Part shown: one piece after another, positions 22,326-32,562 of the stretch
How the letters are laid out: every line of letters starts with the position of its first letter
How positions within the stretch are numbered: the first letter of the stretch is position 1
Assembly (NCBI GenBank): GCA_963575745.1
Contig: CAUYUJ010015306.1
Coordinates: forward strand, 93,501 to 157,500
DNA length: 64,000 nucleotides
Source: Prorocentrum cordatum
Lineage: Eukaryota > Sar > Dinophyceae > Prorocentrales > Prorocentraceae
Reading direction: 5' to 3'
The notes under the pieces: model-generated
Databases searched by the model: none
Seen by the model: the letters and a program-made list of their open reading frames with translations, nothing else
Told to the model about the DNA's origin: nothing
Program-made: the position numbers and the translations under genes

Positions 22326-22424
22326 TGTTCGTGCGTCCCCACCCCGTCCACCGCCTTCCTCTCCCCTCTTCCTGCCTCCTGCGTCCTTGCCTCCCGTCCT
22401 CGTACCACTTGGGAGGTTGCACAC

Positions 22425-22835
22425 TGTGCAATTATCGCCACTTTCGTGGGATCCTGGGAGGCACATCGGAGGCGAGGGCAGTGCAGATCAGTTTGGGTCC
22501 TCGCGGCTCCCCAGGAGGCTGCGCAACAGTCGCCACTTTCGTGTGCTCCTGGGAGGTCCAGCGGAGTGGAGTAGTACGCGGACCCAGGCGAGTCCTCGCG
22601 GCCCTCTGGAGGGCTGTCAATTGCGCAACAGTCGCCACTTTCGTGGGCTCCTGGGAGGTCCAGCGGAGTGGAGTAGTACGCGGACCCAGACGAGACCTCG
22701 CGGCTCCTAGGGTGGCTGCGAACTGTGCAACGGTTGCCACTTCCGTGGGCCCTCGGGGGGTCCAATTCCGTGCAGTTGCGTGCGGACCCAGACGGGATCT
22801 CGCGGCACCCTCGGTGGCTGCGACTTGCGCAATTA
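22425..22835 (+). repeat. ~100-bp tandem array (GTCGCCACTTTCG satellite), block 1
   Basis: GTCGCCACTTTCGTGGG, GGTCCAGCGGAGTGGAGTA and ACGCGGACCCAGACGAGACC recur at about 22,436, 22,531, 22,633 and 22,734. The same word order appears in the array at 46.1-47.35 kb, so both belong to one family. Confidence 0.85.
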
Positions 22836-23269
22836 GCATAGGGCGTGCCCCCAAATCGTTTGTGCCCCGCGTCTCGTGGTGTGCGCGCATTTCGGAGGTC
22901 TGCGCGAACTGTTTGGATCGGCGCTGGACCCCTCTCCCAGGCGCGCAGAGCGCGCCAGGGGCGGCTCCGGCGGCGCCGCCGAGGGGCCAGGCGCCGACCA
23001 CAGAAATCCGCGCGCAGCGAGGAAAGTTCATGTCAGCGCAGATGTTGAATCTTCGAATGTTCGGAGCGGTGCCTCCCTTTTGGTCACGGCGTACACCACG
23101 AGAGCGCGCGCAGAGACTGTCCGGGGTGCGGCGCGCACCCTCGCGCGTAAGGCACCCACGCGCGCAGCTGTGACATAGTGGAGAACATCAGCGGTAGACT
23201 GTGTCCTTGCCTCCAGGGCGTCCGCCGCGACCCTGGGGATGGAGGGTTTCTCCGAAGGGCTTAGGCGAC

Positions 23270-23436
23270 CCGTCCTCCTCCTCGTCCTCTTCCTCCTCCT
23301 CCTCCTCTTCCTCCTCCTCTCTCCTCCTCTCCTCCTCCTCCTCCTCCCCCTCCTCTCTCCTCCTCCTCCTCCTCGCTCTCCTCCTCCTCCTCCTCCATCT
23401 CCTCCTCCCCCTCCCCCTCTTCCACCTCCTCCTCGA
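23270..23436. repeat. (CTC)n microsatellite
   Basis: CTC triplets following the phrase GGAGGGTTTCTCCGAAGGGC. Confidence 0.95.
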
Positions 23437-24234
23437 GCCGCGATGCTGTTCCCGCGGGCTTGTGTCGTTGGCCCGAGGGGCCGGAGTCGTGGGTTCGAGG
23501 ATTCATGTCGTTGGGCTCGGGGCCTTGTGCCCATGCCCAATCGAGCTTACGGGCGCCCTTCCCTTCCCGACGCTTCGGTCCATCTGGGGAGGTCCTGTGC
23601 CCAACGACGCGGGTTCCACGGTGGCCGCATTTTAGCGCCGTGTTCAAAATAGTTTCCAAAGTGGTGCCCGAAATTGTTTTTAACGTTTGTAGCTGTGTTG
23701 TGCCCAGAAATGGTTCGGATGCGAGGAGGTTCCGCACCGTTTGCCCGCTTTCTTTTGGGGCGCAATTTCTGGCACCGAGCAGTTTCCCTTGGCACAGAAA
23801 TATTTGTTGGGACGCATTTTTGGGCACGCGGACGGAGAATTCAGGCATCCATTCCGAACACCGTACAGTCTTCGTTTTGGACCCACAGGGGCCCATTCCG
23901 GGCAAGCTTTCAGGCATCCGAACATTGGATTGCAAGAGTCCCGTGTCGGTGCAGTGATGTGGCGCGTCGGTGTCGCAACGGGTTCGCATCGCAAAGAGAG
24001 AGACCAAAGGGCCTTGGAGAGCGGGCCTTGAGGGCACTGGGCAGACAAAAGTAGAGGGCCAGGAAGGTATCGGGTAAACAGGAGAAGGGGCCACGAGGGT
24101 ATAGGGCAAGCCAGGGGCGCAATCGCGAAACACACCGCAATTGAACAACACCATGAATTTTGGGGCACCGTTTGGGGTACACTTTGGGCACCGTGCGGGG
24201 CACCGTAGCTGTCCTGGACCAGCCCTATGGTGAC

Positions 24235-24765
24235 AAATGTCGCCACGTTTGTGGGCTTCTGTGCGGTCCAGCGGGGTGGAGGTGCACGCGCACCCAACCG
24301 GGATGGTGCGGCTCCCTGGGTGGCTGCGACCTGCGCAGCAGTCGCCATTTTCGTGTGCTCCTGGGAGTGACGAACGAACAACACACACCCATACCCATAT
24401 GGGGGTCGTTGGAAGGAGGACTGGCTATGGGTATGGGTGCGGGTTGTCGGACCCTGGGGAACGCTCCCGTTCGAGCGGGGACCCCCATCCGACAACACGC
24501 ACCCATAGCCCTCTCCGACCCCTCTATGGGTACGGGTGTGTGTGTGTTGTTGGTTTGTCAGGGAGGTCCAGCGGAGTGGAGTTGCACGCGGACCCATCGA
24601 GACCTCGTGGCCCCTTCGGTGGTTACGATTTTAGCCAGAGTCGCCACTCTTGTGGGCTACCGAGAGGCACGGCGGACGAGTCGAGGCCTCGCGGCAGTTG
24701 CGAATTGCGCAACAGTCGCCCCTCTCCTTGGTTCCAGCGAGGCACTGCGGAGCTTGGAACGTTCA
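24235..24765 (+). repeat. ~100-bp tandem array (GTCGCCACTTTCG satellite), block 2, interrupted by a MITE
   Basis: Diverged units with GTCGCCA, GTCCAGCGG-GTGGAG and CACGCG-ACCC words lie at about 24,240, 24,345, 24,640 and 24,715. The MITE at 24,368-24,560 is inserted into the second unit. Confidence 0.75.
24368..24560. mobile_element. 193-bp MITE with TIRs and GGGAG target duplication
   Basis: The ends TGACGAACGAACAACACACA and TGTGTTGTTGGTTTGTCA are inverted repeats. GGGAG flanks both sides (24,363-24,367 and 24,561-24,565). Neighbouring satellite units at 22.55 and 22.65 kb show the empty site CTCCTGGGAGGTCCAGCGG. Inside is a second inverted pair, GGCTATGGGTATGGGTG / CACGCACCCATAGCC, and a small central palindrome. 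Confidence 0.9.
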
Positions 24766-25439
24766 TACAGATGGTCGTCTCGCGTAGGGAAGGGGTTGGG
24801 TACGTCTCGCTGGAGACAAAACGTGTTGTCCAAAAGTTGTTGTCCATGAAGCAACGTAAGAACACGCTTCTGTTTTCAAGCATGTTTGTTTTTTTTGGTC
24901 GAGCGAACATTTGCCGATAATTGCTCCGTTTGTCACATGTTACTTTCGTTATTGATTTGACATTCGCGGGTTCCCGAATGGGCCTCCAGGGCCCCATATT
25001 GAACAAGCAACCGAGCTCGCGACAATGTGGGACGTCGGGATCCAAAGAAGAATCTACTTATGTTCTGGAACTGAGCAGTCACACGGCGCACCACTGGCGC
25101 ATAGCGTATACGTGCATCGCGATGGGAGAAGGAGCACGTTCGGTTTGGAAGGGTAGTTACGGTTGTCTTGCCAGTGTGTGGCGGACAAACCCGAGGTTGG
25201 ACGTCGTTTATCGTTTTGGAAGTGTCAGGATTGGAGTTCGTTTGTTGTCGGAAAGCCTTCCTCGAAAGCACATCGCAACAGGCCGACTGGGCTCTGTTTT
25301 CCTGGTGCCTTCTCCATGGGATTTCCAGCAGGGAGTCTGGCTCCGACCTGGCATATCACGTTCGACCTCTCCCTGTCTCCAAGCCGCCAACACGCGGACG
25401 AGAGACGGGGCCGGAGGGGCGATGGGGGTTCCGAGACTG

Positions 25440-25742
25440 CGACCCTTTTCTGGGCTTCGCCGGGGCCCCTCGTGGCCACGGCTGGACGCGGCTCGACAAC
25501 CTTGCCAGCATGGCGTCCAGGAGGAGTCCAGGAGTCCAGGGTTACGACGTTCCAACCTGTTTTAGCCTGGATCACCAGCAATACTTTCGAGCACAAAAGA
25601 ATACCGGGACTTGTGGGTTTTCACGTGTCGGGCCCTGGCAGGCGACACTCGTTCGACACTGTTTCGACACTTTCTGGGTGCTCGAAATTATTTCTGGGAT
25701 GTGGTCCTCAAGTACGATGGGAGTAACATAAGTCCAGGGATT
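25440..25742 (+). repeat. Dispersed repeat, second copy
   Basis: GTTTTCACGTGTCGGGCCCT, CGACACTGTTTCGACAC, TTTCTGGGATGTGGTCCTCA and AGTACGATGGGAGTAACATA match 48,745-48,880. The region upstream to 25,440 matches more weakly. Confidence 0.8.
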
Positions 25743-25782
25743 CATCTCAGGAGGGAAATTCTCTTGGGAAGTCGAAGCATCA

Positions 25783-25972
25783 GGCCGCCCAACTGGGGCT
25801 GGAGAGGGTGCTGGTGTCGGAGCACCGCTCCGTTTCGCCACTGCATCGGCGTTTCGTCGCGATCTAGAGCACGATTTGTCCACGTCGCCGTCGCCCGTGC
25901 ATCGCCGATGCATTGGCGGTGCGGCGCGAACCTCCGACACTGTTGTTTTATTCCGGCCTTATTTGGGTGGCC
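25783..25972. mobile_element. Foldback element, GGCCTCCCAGAT family, diverged copy D
   Basis: The ends GGCCGCCCAACTGG and ATTTGGGTGGCC are inverted relative to each other. The interior keeps CATCGCCGATGCATTGGCGG and GCGGCGCGAACCTCCGAC. More diverged than copies A-C. Confidence 0.6.
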
Positions 25973-26559
25973 TCCATTGTCGCCGAGTTCTTATCACACC
26001 AAGCTCCAAGCTAACCGAGTCGCCCTATCTTTGACTGGCGAGCCCCACTTCTTGCGTTGCAGTTTCTTATGGGCAAAGATCATCTCTCATACCCAAAATG
26101 GTAGGAACAATAGGTCCCTCTAAACTTATGGCGGTCATTGTCTTTCTCTACATCATACGTTTTCGAAGCATGCGTTCCAAAACACATGTTGCGGATAAAG
26201 CATTTCATGTATTTCCGATGTGGGTGCTCGTTATGTGTTCACGCCGTTGCTGCGTTCCTGCGCCGAAGTCAGCCGTACGAAGTCGAGCTGGTAGTGCTAC
26301 TTCGATTTGCCAGAATCTAGGTCAACGGCCAGCTTTGGGATAACGGCTTCAGCTGCCGAAATACACGGCCGAGCGTTTGATGTTCATGCACGTGTTGTTT
26401 CGTACCACGTGTCCACGGGTACTCAACGTTTGATGCCCTTTGTATTTTCTGTACCGCTTGGTTAGTATTATGATTTTCGCAAGATCGTAGCCAGGGGGGC
26501 TATCCGAGATTATTGAATCGCTTCGCTCATTCCGCCGGCCCATTTCACATGACTGAGCC

Positions 26560-27135
26560 TCTTGGGGCCGCTGGGGGGCCTCTTCAGCGTCGCTTGGGGG
26601 CCTCCTGAGGGCCTCTTGGGGGCTTCTGGGGCCTCTCAGGGGCCTCCTGGGGGCTTCTTGAGGCCGAGGGCTCGCTTGGGGCCCTCTTGGGCCCCTCTTG
26701 GGCCCCTTGGGGGGCCGAGGGCTCGCTTGGGGGCTTCTTTTGTGTTCCCCCTTTGGGGCATCGCTTGGGGCCCTCTTGGGCCCCTCTTGGGCCGTCTTGG
26801 ATGCCTCTGGGGCCGTCTTGGAGCCCTCTTGGGCCATCTTGGGGCCTTCTTGGGAGCTTCTTGGGCACTCTTGGGCCGATCTTGGGGGCCTCTTGGGCCG
26901 TCTTGGGGCGTCGGGAAGCCGAAAAGATGGACACGCCAAAATCTGCCCAAAACCTATGGAAAAGTAATGAATTTTGCCTCTTGGGGCCCTCTGGGGAGTG
27001 CTCTTGGAGGCCTCTTGGGGCGTCTGGGGGCCATCTTGGGCGTCTTGGAACGATCGTGTGGCATCTCGGAGCACTCTTGAACCATCTTGGAGGGCTCTTG
27101 GCGGCCTCGTGGCCCTTCTTGGGGCTCTCTGGAGG
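26560..27135. repeat. CTTGGGGCC-type degenerate short repeats
   Basis: Words such as CTCTTGGGGCC, CATCTTGGG and GGGGGCCTC recur every 9-15 bp. The reverse frame gives a Pro/Lys-rich QEGPK-type protein that is only a translation of the repeat. Similar tracts occur at 1,236-1,350, 7,500-7,880, 9,905-10,450, 28,555-28,690, 29,545-30,095 and 49,900-50,215. Confidence 0.85.
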
Positions 27136-27226
27136 GCCACGGGGGCGGCGCCCAGGAGGAAAACCATCTCTGACCCGAGTCTGCCGGGGATCGCCCGGGG
27201 TACTTTTCGTCCAGGGACCCCCAGGG

Positions 27227-27421
27227 TCGGGCCGGGCGAAAGGGGGGGATTGGGAAAGGGGGGGTTACGAAATTTGCTGCATGCAGCTGGTTTCGGCCTC
27301 ACCGAGGGGCCCATTCCTCGATACATGGGCGCCTCCGGCGCCGGGAGGCGCCGGGAAAATCAGCTACGTGAGCTGATTCTCAAACCCCCCCTTTGCTATC
27401 CCCCCCTTTCGCCCGCCCCGA
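27227..27421. mobile_element. 195-bp foldback element with nested hairpins
   Basis: The outer arms, rich in GGGCGAAAGGGGGGGAT and ATCCCCCCCTTTCGCCC, are inverted over about 40 bp. Inside are GCTGCATGCAGC (27,276-27,287), GGCGCCTCC...GGAGGCGCC (27,328-27,352) and AATCAGCT-ACGTG-AGCTGATT (27,358-27,378). Confidence 0.8.
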
Positions 27422-28119
27422 CAGGGGCCGCCCCGCGCGCGCAAAGTAGAAGTATTATTTAGCAGTTACCGGAGTTTCGCAAGATCGTGGCCAGGGGGGC
27501 TTTCCGAGATTATTCTTTCATGATATGGTCAGCAATAGCCAGCAGAGTCGATTGCGTGCGCAGAGCCGATTGTTTGCGCAGTCTCCCCGCGGCTTTTACG
27601 ATTCTGTCCCCCGTTGCTCCATCTGGCTGAAGGTACTGATTGTTTTCAGGAGGGACTCGGTGTGGTTTGTGCTGTGTATCCTCTGGCGCGGAACGGTCGT
27701 TACCCGGGGCAAACCCCCCCCCTTTCCCGGGATCGTACGAGGGGGGGCGGATTTGGATTCTCTTCCACAAGATGGTGTTCGCGCGCGGACTGCGGCGATC
27801 GCGGCGCACCCCCCTCCCCCCGACGTGCCCCCCACCCCGCCCCAGCGTTACCGTTCCCAGGGGCCCGACCCCCCCCCAAACCCGAGTACCGACCGTGGCC
27901 AGACAGAAGCAGCAATATCGTGTGAGTTTTCGTTCGGTGATTTTTCAAGCGTTCTCGATCTTACGACCTCTCGGGCCACATTCAGAGTAATCCCGTTGCC
28001 CGGGAGTTTCCGTGTGGTTCTTGAGTGTCCAGTGGTTTGGTGGTTCTTCGTGGCCACAGTCTGATTGCGTTCAGCATGCTTGTGAGTGGTGGCATCTGCA
28101 ACTCCGCGCGTTCCGGAAG

Positions 28120-28152
28120 GTGCAGCGAGCAGTAGACTACACCCCCGAGAAG
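28120..28152 (+). CDS. Hsp70/Grp170-like exon: VQRAVDYTPEK
   Basis: Eleven codons follow acceptor CCGGAAG and end at donor GTTCGC. The peptide VQRAVDYTPEK fills exactly the position of A-[LV]-Q-Y-[GA]-[IVL]-D in Hsp70 relatives and links FA (22,115) to GANELMVFYNLG (31,085). The start could instead be 28,126 after GTGCAG. I chose 28,120 because the upstream exon then ends at a GT donor and the valine is present once. Confidence 0.72.
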
Positions 28153-28884
28153 GTTCGCTGGGAGGTGAGGGAAGCCAGCTCGGCCGCTACGAGCTGGTTG
28201 ACAGCACTTGCCGACATCGCAGTTGAGGTCATAGTTTCCAGAGTGTACGCGCACGGGGCGTAGCCCAAGGACGTTCTGTCGTTTCGAGATCATGCACGTC
28301 GGGATTTCGTTTATCGATGACGCTTACGGCGAACCATCGCCGCCCCCTGTTCTGGGGAAATTCCCATGCGGCCAAATGTGGGGCCAAAGTCTGACCAAGC
28401 TGTTAGACTATGTGTGCCCCGGGCCGATGTGGACCCTCTTGGGGGAACTCCTGGGCCGATGTGCCCCGAGCCGATGAGAGAAGGAGAAAAGGAGGATGAG
28501 AGGGGGAGGAGTGGAGAAGGAGGAGGAGGAGGAAGAACGGGAGGCTGTCTTGTGGCGTCCTGGGACCTTTCTGGGTGCTTCTTGGGGGCATCCAGTGGCC
28601 TCTGAGGGGCCCTCTGGGGGCTTGTGGGAGCCTCTCAGGGTCCTCCTGGCGTTCGGGTGCCGTCTTGAGGGCATCTCTGGGTAGACGTGGATCCCTCTTT
28701 GGTGGCTTTCAAGGAAAAGCAACCGTACACACAGATGTTCCATCAAAGAACGATGTCTGTGGAAAGCCAAACATGCAAACAAAACATATCCCAGTCTATT
28801 GCGCCTTGTCGCAAGGTTAAATCCGGATAACGGGTTGGCAGCCCAAGGTGCGATCTGCAAGTGTGCGCGTTCATGCCCGGTGGT

Positions 28885-29120
28885 TTCATCTATAAATAAA
28901 TGTGTATATACATATGTGTACAGGTGTCTGTGTATGTTTATGTGCATGTATAGGTAGTTGTACCATACATACATAGTTGTGTGTATATATGTGTGTAGGT
29001 GGGCATGCATATGCATGTGTGTGGATTAGATAGCATGTGCATATATGTATGTGTGTTTATGTCTGTGTACATATCTGCGCATAGTCTCTATTTGTATATT
29101 TATATATATACACACATGTA
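28885..29120. repeat. TATG/TG-rich tract
   Basis: Imperfect ATGTGTGTA/TATATATAC repeats over 230 bp. Confidence 0.85.
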
Positions 29121-29544
29121 TCGTCCCTCGCGAGTTGGAGCACGAGCGCGCGCAATGCGCGACAGACGTTCGTCCGTCAGCGGGACTGGAGTCTTGAGGG
29201 CGCCGAACTTCGGCAAGAGGGTGAGGAGACGTCACTGACAAATGATAGTTCATCTACATACTCCTGCCTTTCGGCCGCCTCATACGGCGCTGTGGGCAGG
29301 GGCGCGTCCGAGGAGTCAAACAAGTTTGGGGTTCGGGGCCAGGAGCGGGAGCGGGTGGTACGAAGCGAGGGCGTTCGGGGTCGGCACGGGTGTGGTGGGC
29401 GGTGTAGGCGAATTCTAGACGCTTCGCGTATCCCCACCAGTACCGCCCGCCGCTGGCGCTTCCGCCTGCGGCTGTAAAAACAAAGAAAAAAGTATCCCCA
29501 CCAGCCCGTACAGAAACGACGCCCAGGCGAGCAGAGGGTCGTCC
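29121..29544. other. Intron sequence, no gene seen
   Basis: Unique GC-rich sequence without recognised homology, repeat or exon. Confidence 0.4.
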
Positions 29545-30095
29545 TGAGTGGCTTTCCGGCGTCTTGGGTGCCTCGGGGGGGCCTCTGTGGGCCGTTCGGG
29601 ATCCTCTTTGGGGCCATCTTCTTTGGGGGCCTCCTGGGCGCTTCTTGGGGCCATCTTTGCCTCTTGGGGCCTCTCCTCTCTTGGGGCCTCTTGGGGGTCT
29701 TGGGGGCCATCCTGCGGCCTCTTGGGGGGGGCCCATCCTAGGGTGGGCCGCTTCCTGAGGATCGCTCTTTTGCTCTTGGAGCTCATCGCTCTGGGCTCTC
29801 TTGGGCTCTTCTTGGGGGCTTGGAGCTATCTTGAGCCATCTTGGAGCCTCTTGACGCCTCGGATGTGCATGAGTGATGTTCCCTAGGGTTTTGAAGCATG
29901 TTGGCCTCTTGGATGCATCCTAATGATGCTCTTGTGGGCACTTGGAACCGTCTTGGAGAGTTCTTGGAACGTCTTGGAACATCATGGGGACCATCTTGAG
30001 GCATCTTGCGCTATCTTGAGCCATCTTGGAGGGTATCTTGGGCTCCCTGAGGCCCTCTTGGAGCCGTCTTGGGCCATCTTGGGCGCTCCAACGCG
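29545..30095. repeat. CTTGGGGCC-type degenerate short repeats
   Basis: GGCCATCTTGG, GGGGCCTCTTGG and GAGCCATCTTGGAG words over 550 bp. The second half shifts to a less G-rich TCTTGGAACC form. Confidence 0.85.
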
Positions 30096-30114
30096 CCGCG
30101 GACCCCCCTGTCCA

Positions 30115-30230
30115 GGTCAGTGGGGAGGGGGTAGGGGGAGGGGTAAACCCCTCCCCGAAGGGAAAGAAGGAGGGGTGGAAGAGGAAACGCTCTAAACCAC
30201 CGACGCCCAGAGGGCTGGTGGGATTATGTA
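30115..30230. repeat. Dispersed repeat ending AGAGGGCTGGTGGGATT, copy 2
   Basis: AAACCCCTCCCCGAAGGG, TGGAAGAGGAAACGCT and CCCAGAGGGCTGGTGGGATT parallel positions 63-160. In both places a GGGGCCACATGCGA element follows downstream. Confidence 0.65.
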
Positions 30231-30377
30231 GCTTGGCGTTCATCTAAGGCTACGTGGGGGCTTCGTTTCCCTTGCAAAGTAGCCAGAAAAAAAACATTGG
30301 CCCCATTCTGCCCTTGGCGCGCGGCCGTCACAGGCTTGGTAACGTTCTGTGCCCCGGATCAGGCTTACCATCAGGCA

Positions 30378-30450
30378 GGGGGCCACATGCGAACCTTGCC
30401 CCTACCCCCCACGATTTCTGAGGGGGAGGGTGGGGTTCACTTCGCTCGGC
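30378..30450. mobile_element. Truncated copy of the GGGGCCACATGCGA element
   Basis: The left end GGGGGCCACATGCGAACC and the interior CACGATTTCTGAGGGGGAGG and TTCACTTCGCTCGG match 911-1,000. The right inverted end is missing. Confidence 0.75.
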
Positions 30451-31084
30451 AGCGAACGGCGCAAGGCGGTGGGAGATGTTTTCTTTTTGGCGTCACGCCA
30501 TCCATCCGCCTCTTCTCAAACCCGGTATGGACGTTGTGAGCAGCGTGGCTTCAACCGTGTTGGTGCCAGAGCAGAGAGGGGAGGTAGCGGGAGCAGGGGT
30601 CTGGAGTAGATAGAAAACAGGAAGGGGGAAACAGTTGTATCAAGCAGGAAGGTACAGGAGGGAAGGGGAGGGAAGGGAGGCAGGAGGGGACGAGGCATGG
30701 GAGGACAGAAGCAGGCGAGGAGGACTAGGATTTAGCGCGGTGGTGTGGAGGGAGAAGGGACATGGAGTGGCATCATCGTACGGTCAGATTCAAGAATACG
30801 ACGAATGAGTTTCCGAAATCGGAGGTCACAAGGAATAGCAGCCGTGTAGCGATTCAGCGAAGTAGGCTTAGAGCAGCTGATGTTCCAGAGCCAACGAGAA
30901 GGATGGCCTGCGATCGAAAGCACAGAAGCAATACGGTTCGGAACCCTGCGCTTGTGTGCAAAGCGTTCCGCTCGGAGACTTTTGCTTGTTTAGGGGGTCT
31001 TTGTATCATGGCGTAGCCTACTGCTAGGGCTGTCAGAGGTACCACGGCATGCCGATTTTGCGGATGGGATTTAGATATTGGCAG

Positions 31085-31135
31085 GGCGCTAACGAGCTGA
31101 TGGTGTTCTACAATTTGGGCTCGCGGAAGACAGAG
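31085..31135 (+). CDS. Hsp70/Grp170-like exon: ELMVFYNLGSRKTE phosphate-loop strand
   Basis: Seventeen codons follow acceptor TATTGGCAG and end at donor GATTGC (GA donor). The peptide GANELMVFYNLGSRKTE matches the beta strand and phosphate loop 2 of Hsp70s. Canonical Hsp70s have [IV]-x-[FI]-D-L-G-G-G-T-x-D. Grp170/HYOU1-like proteins carry a looser F-Y-[DN]-[ML]-G-S form, which this resembles. The loss of the GGGT loop argues against a standard Hsp70 foldase and for the Hsp110/Grp170 branch. Phase 0 at both ends. Confidence 0.83.
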
Positions 31136-31402
31136 GATTGCGCGGGAATATGGGCTATGTAGTTGTCGAGCCGATGCCACGGTCTTTCAAGTATTCGTAC
31201 GTCCCGCTCATGTGCTTGAAGTGTTTGCAATGTGGTGTGCCGTTCTCATGTTACTACGTCGTCATGTGGCAACCGCATTGCGCACAAGTTGTTTCGTATG
31301 ATAATGTAGCAAGATCGTTGGACATCCTTGATGGTTACAGCATAAGCGCAGCATTTCCCTGGTTTGATGGCTTCCTCTGGTTGCTATGTTTCTGCGCGCC
31401 AG

Positions 31403-31441
31403 GTGTCAGTCGTGAGATTTGGGGCCCGTTCAGCCGGAATG
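31403..31441 (+). CDS. Hsp70/Grp170-like exon: VSVVRFGARSAGM
   Basis: Thirteen codons follow acceptor GCGCGCCAG and end at donor GTCCCG. The peptide VSVVRFGARSAGM continues the phosphate-loop strand of the previous exon (R-K-T-E / V-S-V-V, like F-D-V-S-[VI]-L). It runs into VAGKMAPDITVVGSAVDF at 32,929. The intron before it is only 267 bp, the second shortest in the chain. Confidence 0.78.
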
Positions 31442-32104
31442 GTCCCGCCTCATTTGCTCTTGGTTGTGTGTTGCCGAGTGACGAGTCTACAGCAGCGATG
31501 TGGGCCCCATGTTGAGTATTAGTGGTATTCACCACCCTTGCCGTCAGTCCCCGGCCCCATACCAGCCCAAACGTCATGTGACAATTGGCGAAGTGAGATC
31601 GTGTTCAAAGACAGCACTTGGTCCCGCTGGCATTCAATAATGCAGCCCGGAAGCAAATTTGAATTCACAGGCGACCTTCCGCATTTCTGAGCATACATAT
31701 TGACACGCACACACCGCAATAAGTCCCAAACGGTGTGTGCATTTGGTGGTCAGTATTTTTTTTCTTTCCCTACATGGTTCTTGCACTTAGTGATTCTTGT
31801 TGTGTTTCTTTGGAGAACTGGATGGATTCCCTAGGCTTTCGCTACGCTGCCGTCTATGCCGCCTCGTTTGCACCCCTGTGCGCTGGGTGGGTTCCCTGCT
31901 GGTTTGCTGCTTTGCCGTCTATGCCGCCTCGTTGGTGCCCCGTGCGCACGGTGGGTTTCCAGCGGATTTGCTGCGTGGCCGCCCGTGCCGCCTCGTGGGC
32001 GCTCCGTTGGCATCCCGTGCTCAGGATGGTTCTTCCCAAGATTCGCCACGCTGCTGCCAGTGCCGCCTCGTGGCGCTCGTTGGTGCCCCGTGCGCTGAGC
32101 TGCA

Positions 32105-32335
32105 AAGCTTGCACACTTAGCTTACACCATATGGGGTTAAACCACATATATTGCAGGTAGTTTACACCGCGTAGCTAAGGCTAGCTTACACCGCATAGCT
32201 TACACCGCATAGGTTCCAGTATTCTTTCAAACCGCATAGCTTACACGACATAGTTCACTCCACGCAGCTTACACCGCATAGCTGCCACCTGCATGGCTAA
32301 CACAACATAGCTTACTCCACATAGCTTTCGCGACA
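32105..32335 (-). repeat. ~14-bp repeat GTGTAAGCTATGCG
   Basis: On the + strand CGCATAGCTTACAC recurs with variants about ten times. Its reverse complement GTGTAAGCTATGCG is close to the GTGCAATCTATGCG repeats that join the large tandem units at 55.8, 57.2, 60.9 and 62.1 kb. Confidence 0.75.
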
Positions 32336-32473
32336 TGTCCTAATAATCCCACATCCCCAGTGCAACCAATTCACTGTTTGGGGCGTGCGCTGGCTAGTAT
32401 GTTTACAATCAGCGGCACCCAAACAATATGGTAGGTTTTGCGAACGTTTGTCATATGCATCTACATGTATATA

Positions 32474-32562
32474 CAGCGAGGGAGGGAGAGAGACAGAGAG
32501 AGAGAGAGAGAACGAGAGAGAGAGAGAGAGAGAAAGACAGAAAGACCGATACAGAGAGAGTC
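32474..32562. repeat. (GA)n tract
   Basis: GAGAGA runs broken by GACAGAAAGACC. Confidence 0.92.

Larger units (their letters stand above)
26475..27514. repeat. 40-bp direct repeats exactly 1,000 bp apart
   Basis: TTTCGCAAGATCGT, then AGCC or GGCC, then AGGGGGGCTTTCCGAGATTA-type sequence occurs at 26,475-26,514 and 27,475-27,514 with two differences. Between them lie a CTTGGGGCC-type tract and the 195-bp foldback. Confidence 0.8.

Noticed and set aside
26349-27326. 325-codon minus-strand frame with QEGPK-type repeats
   Set aside because: Translation of the CTTGGGGCC short repeats. The same peptide texture appears wherever the DNA repeat occurs.
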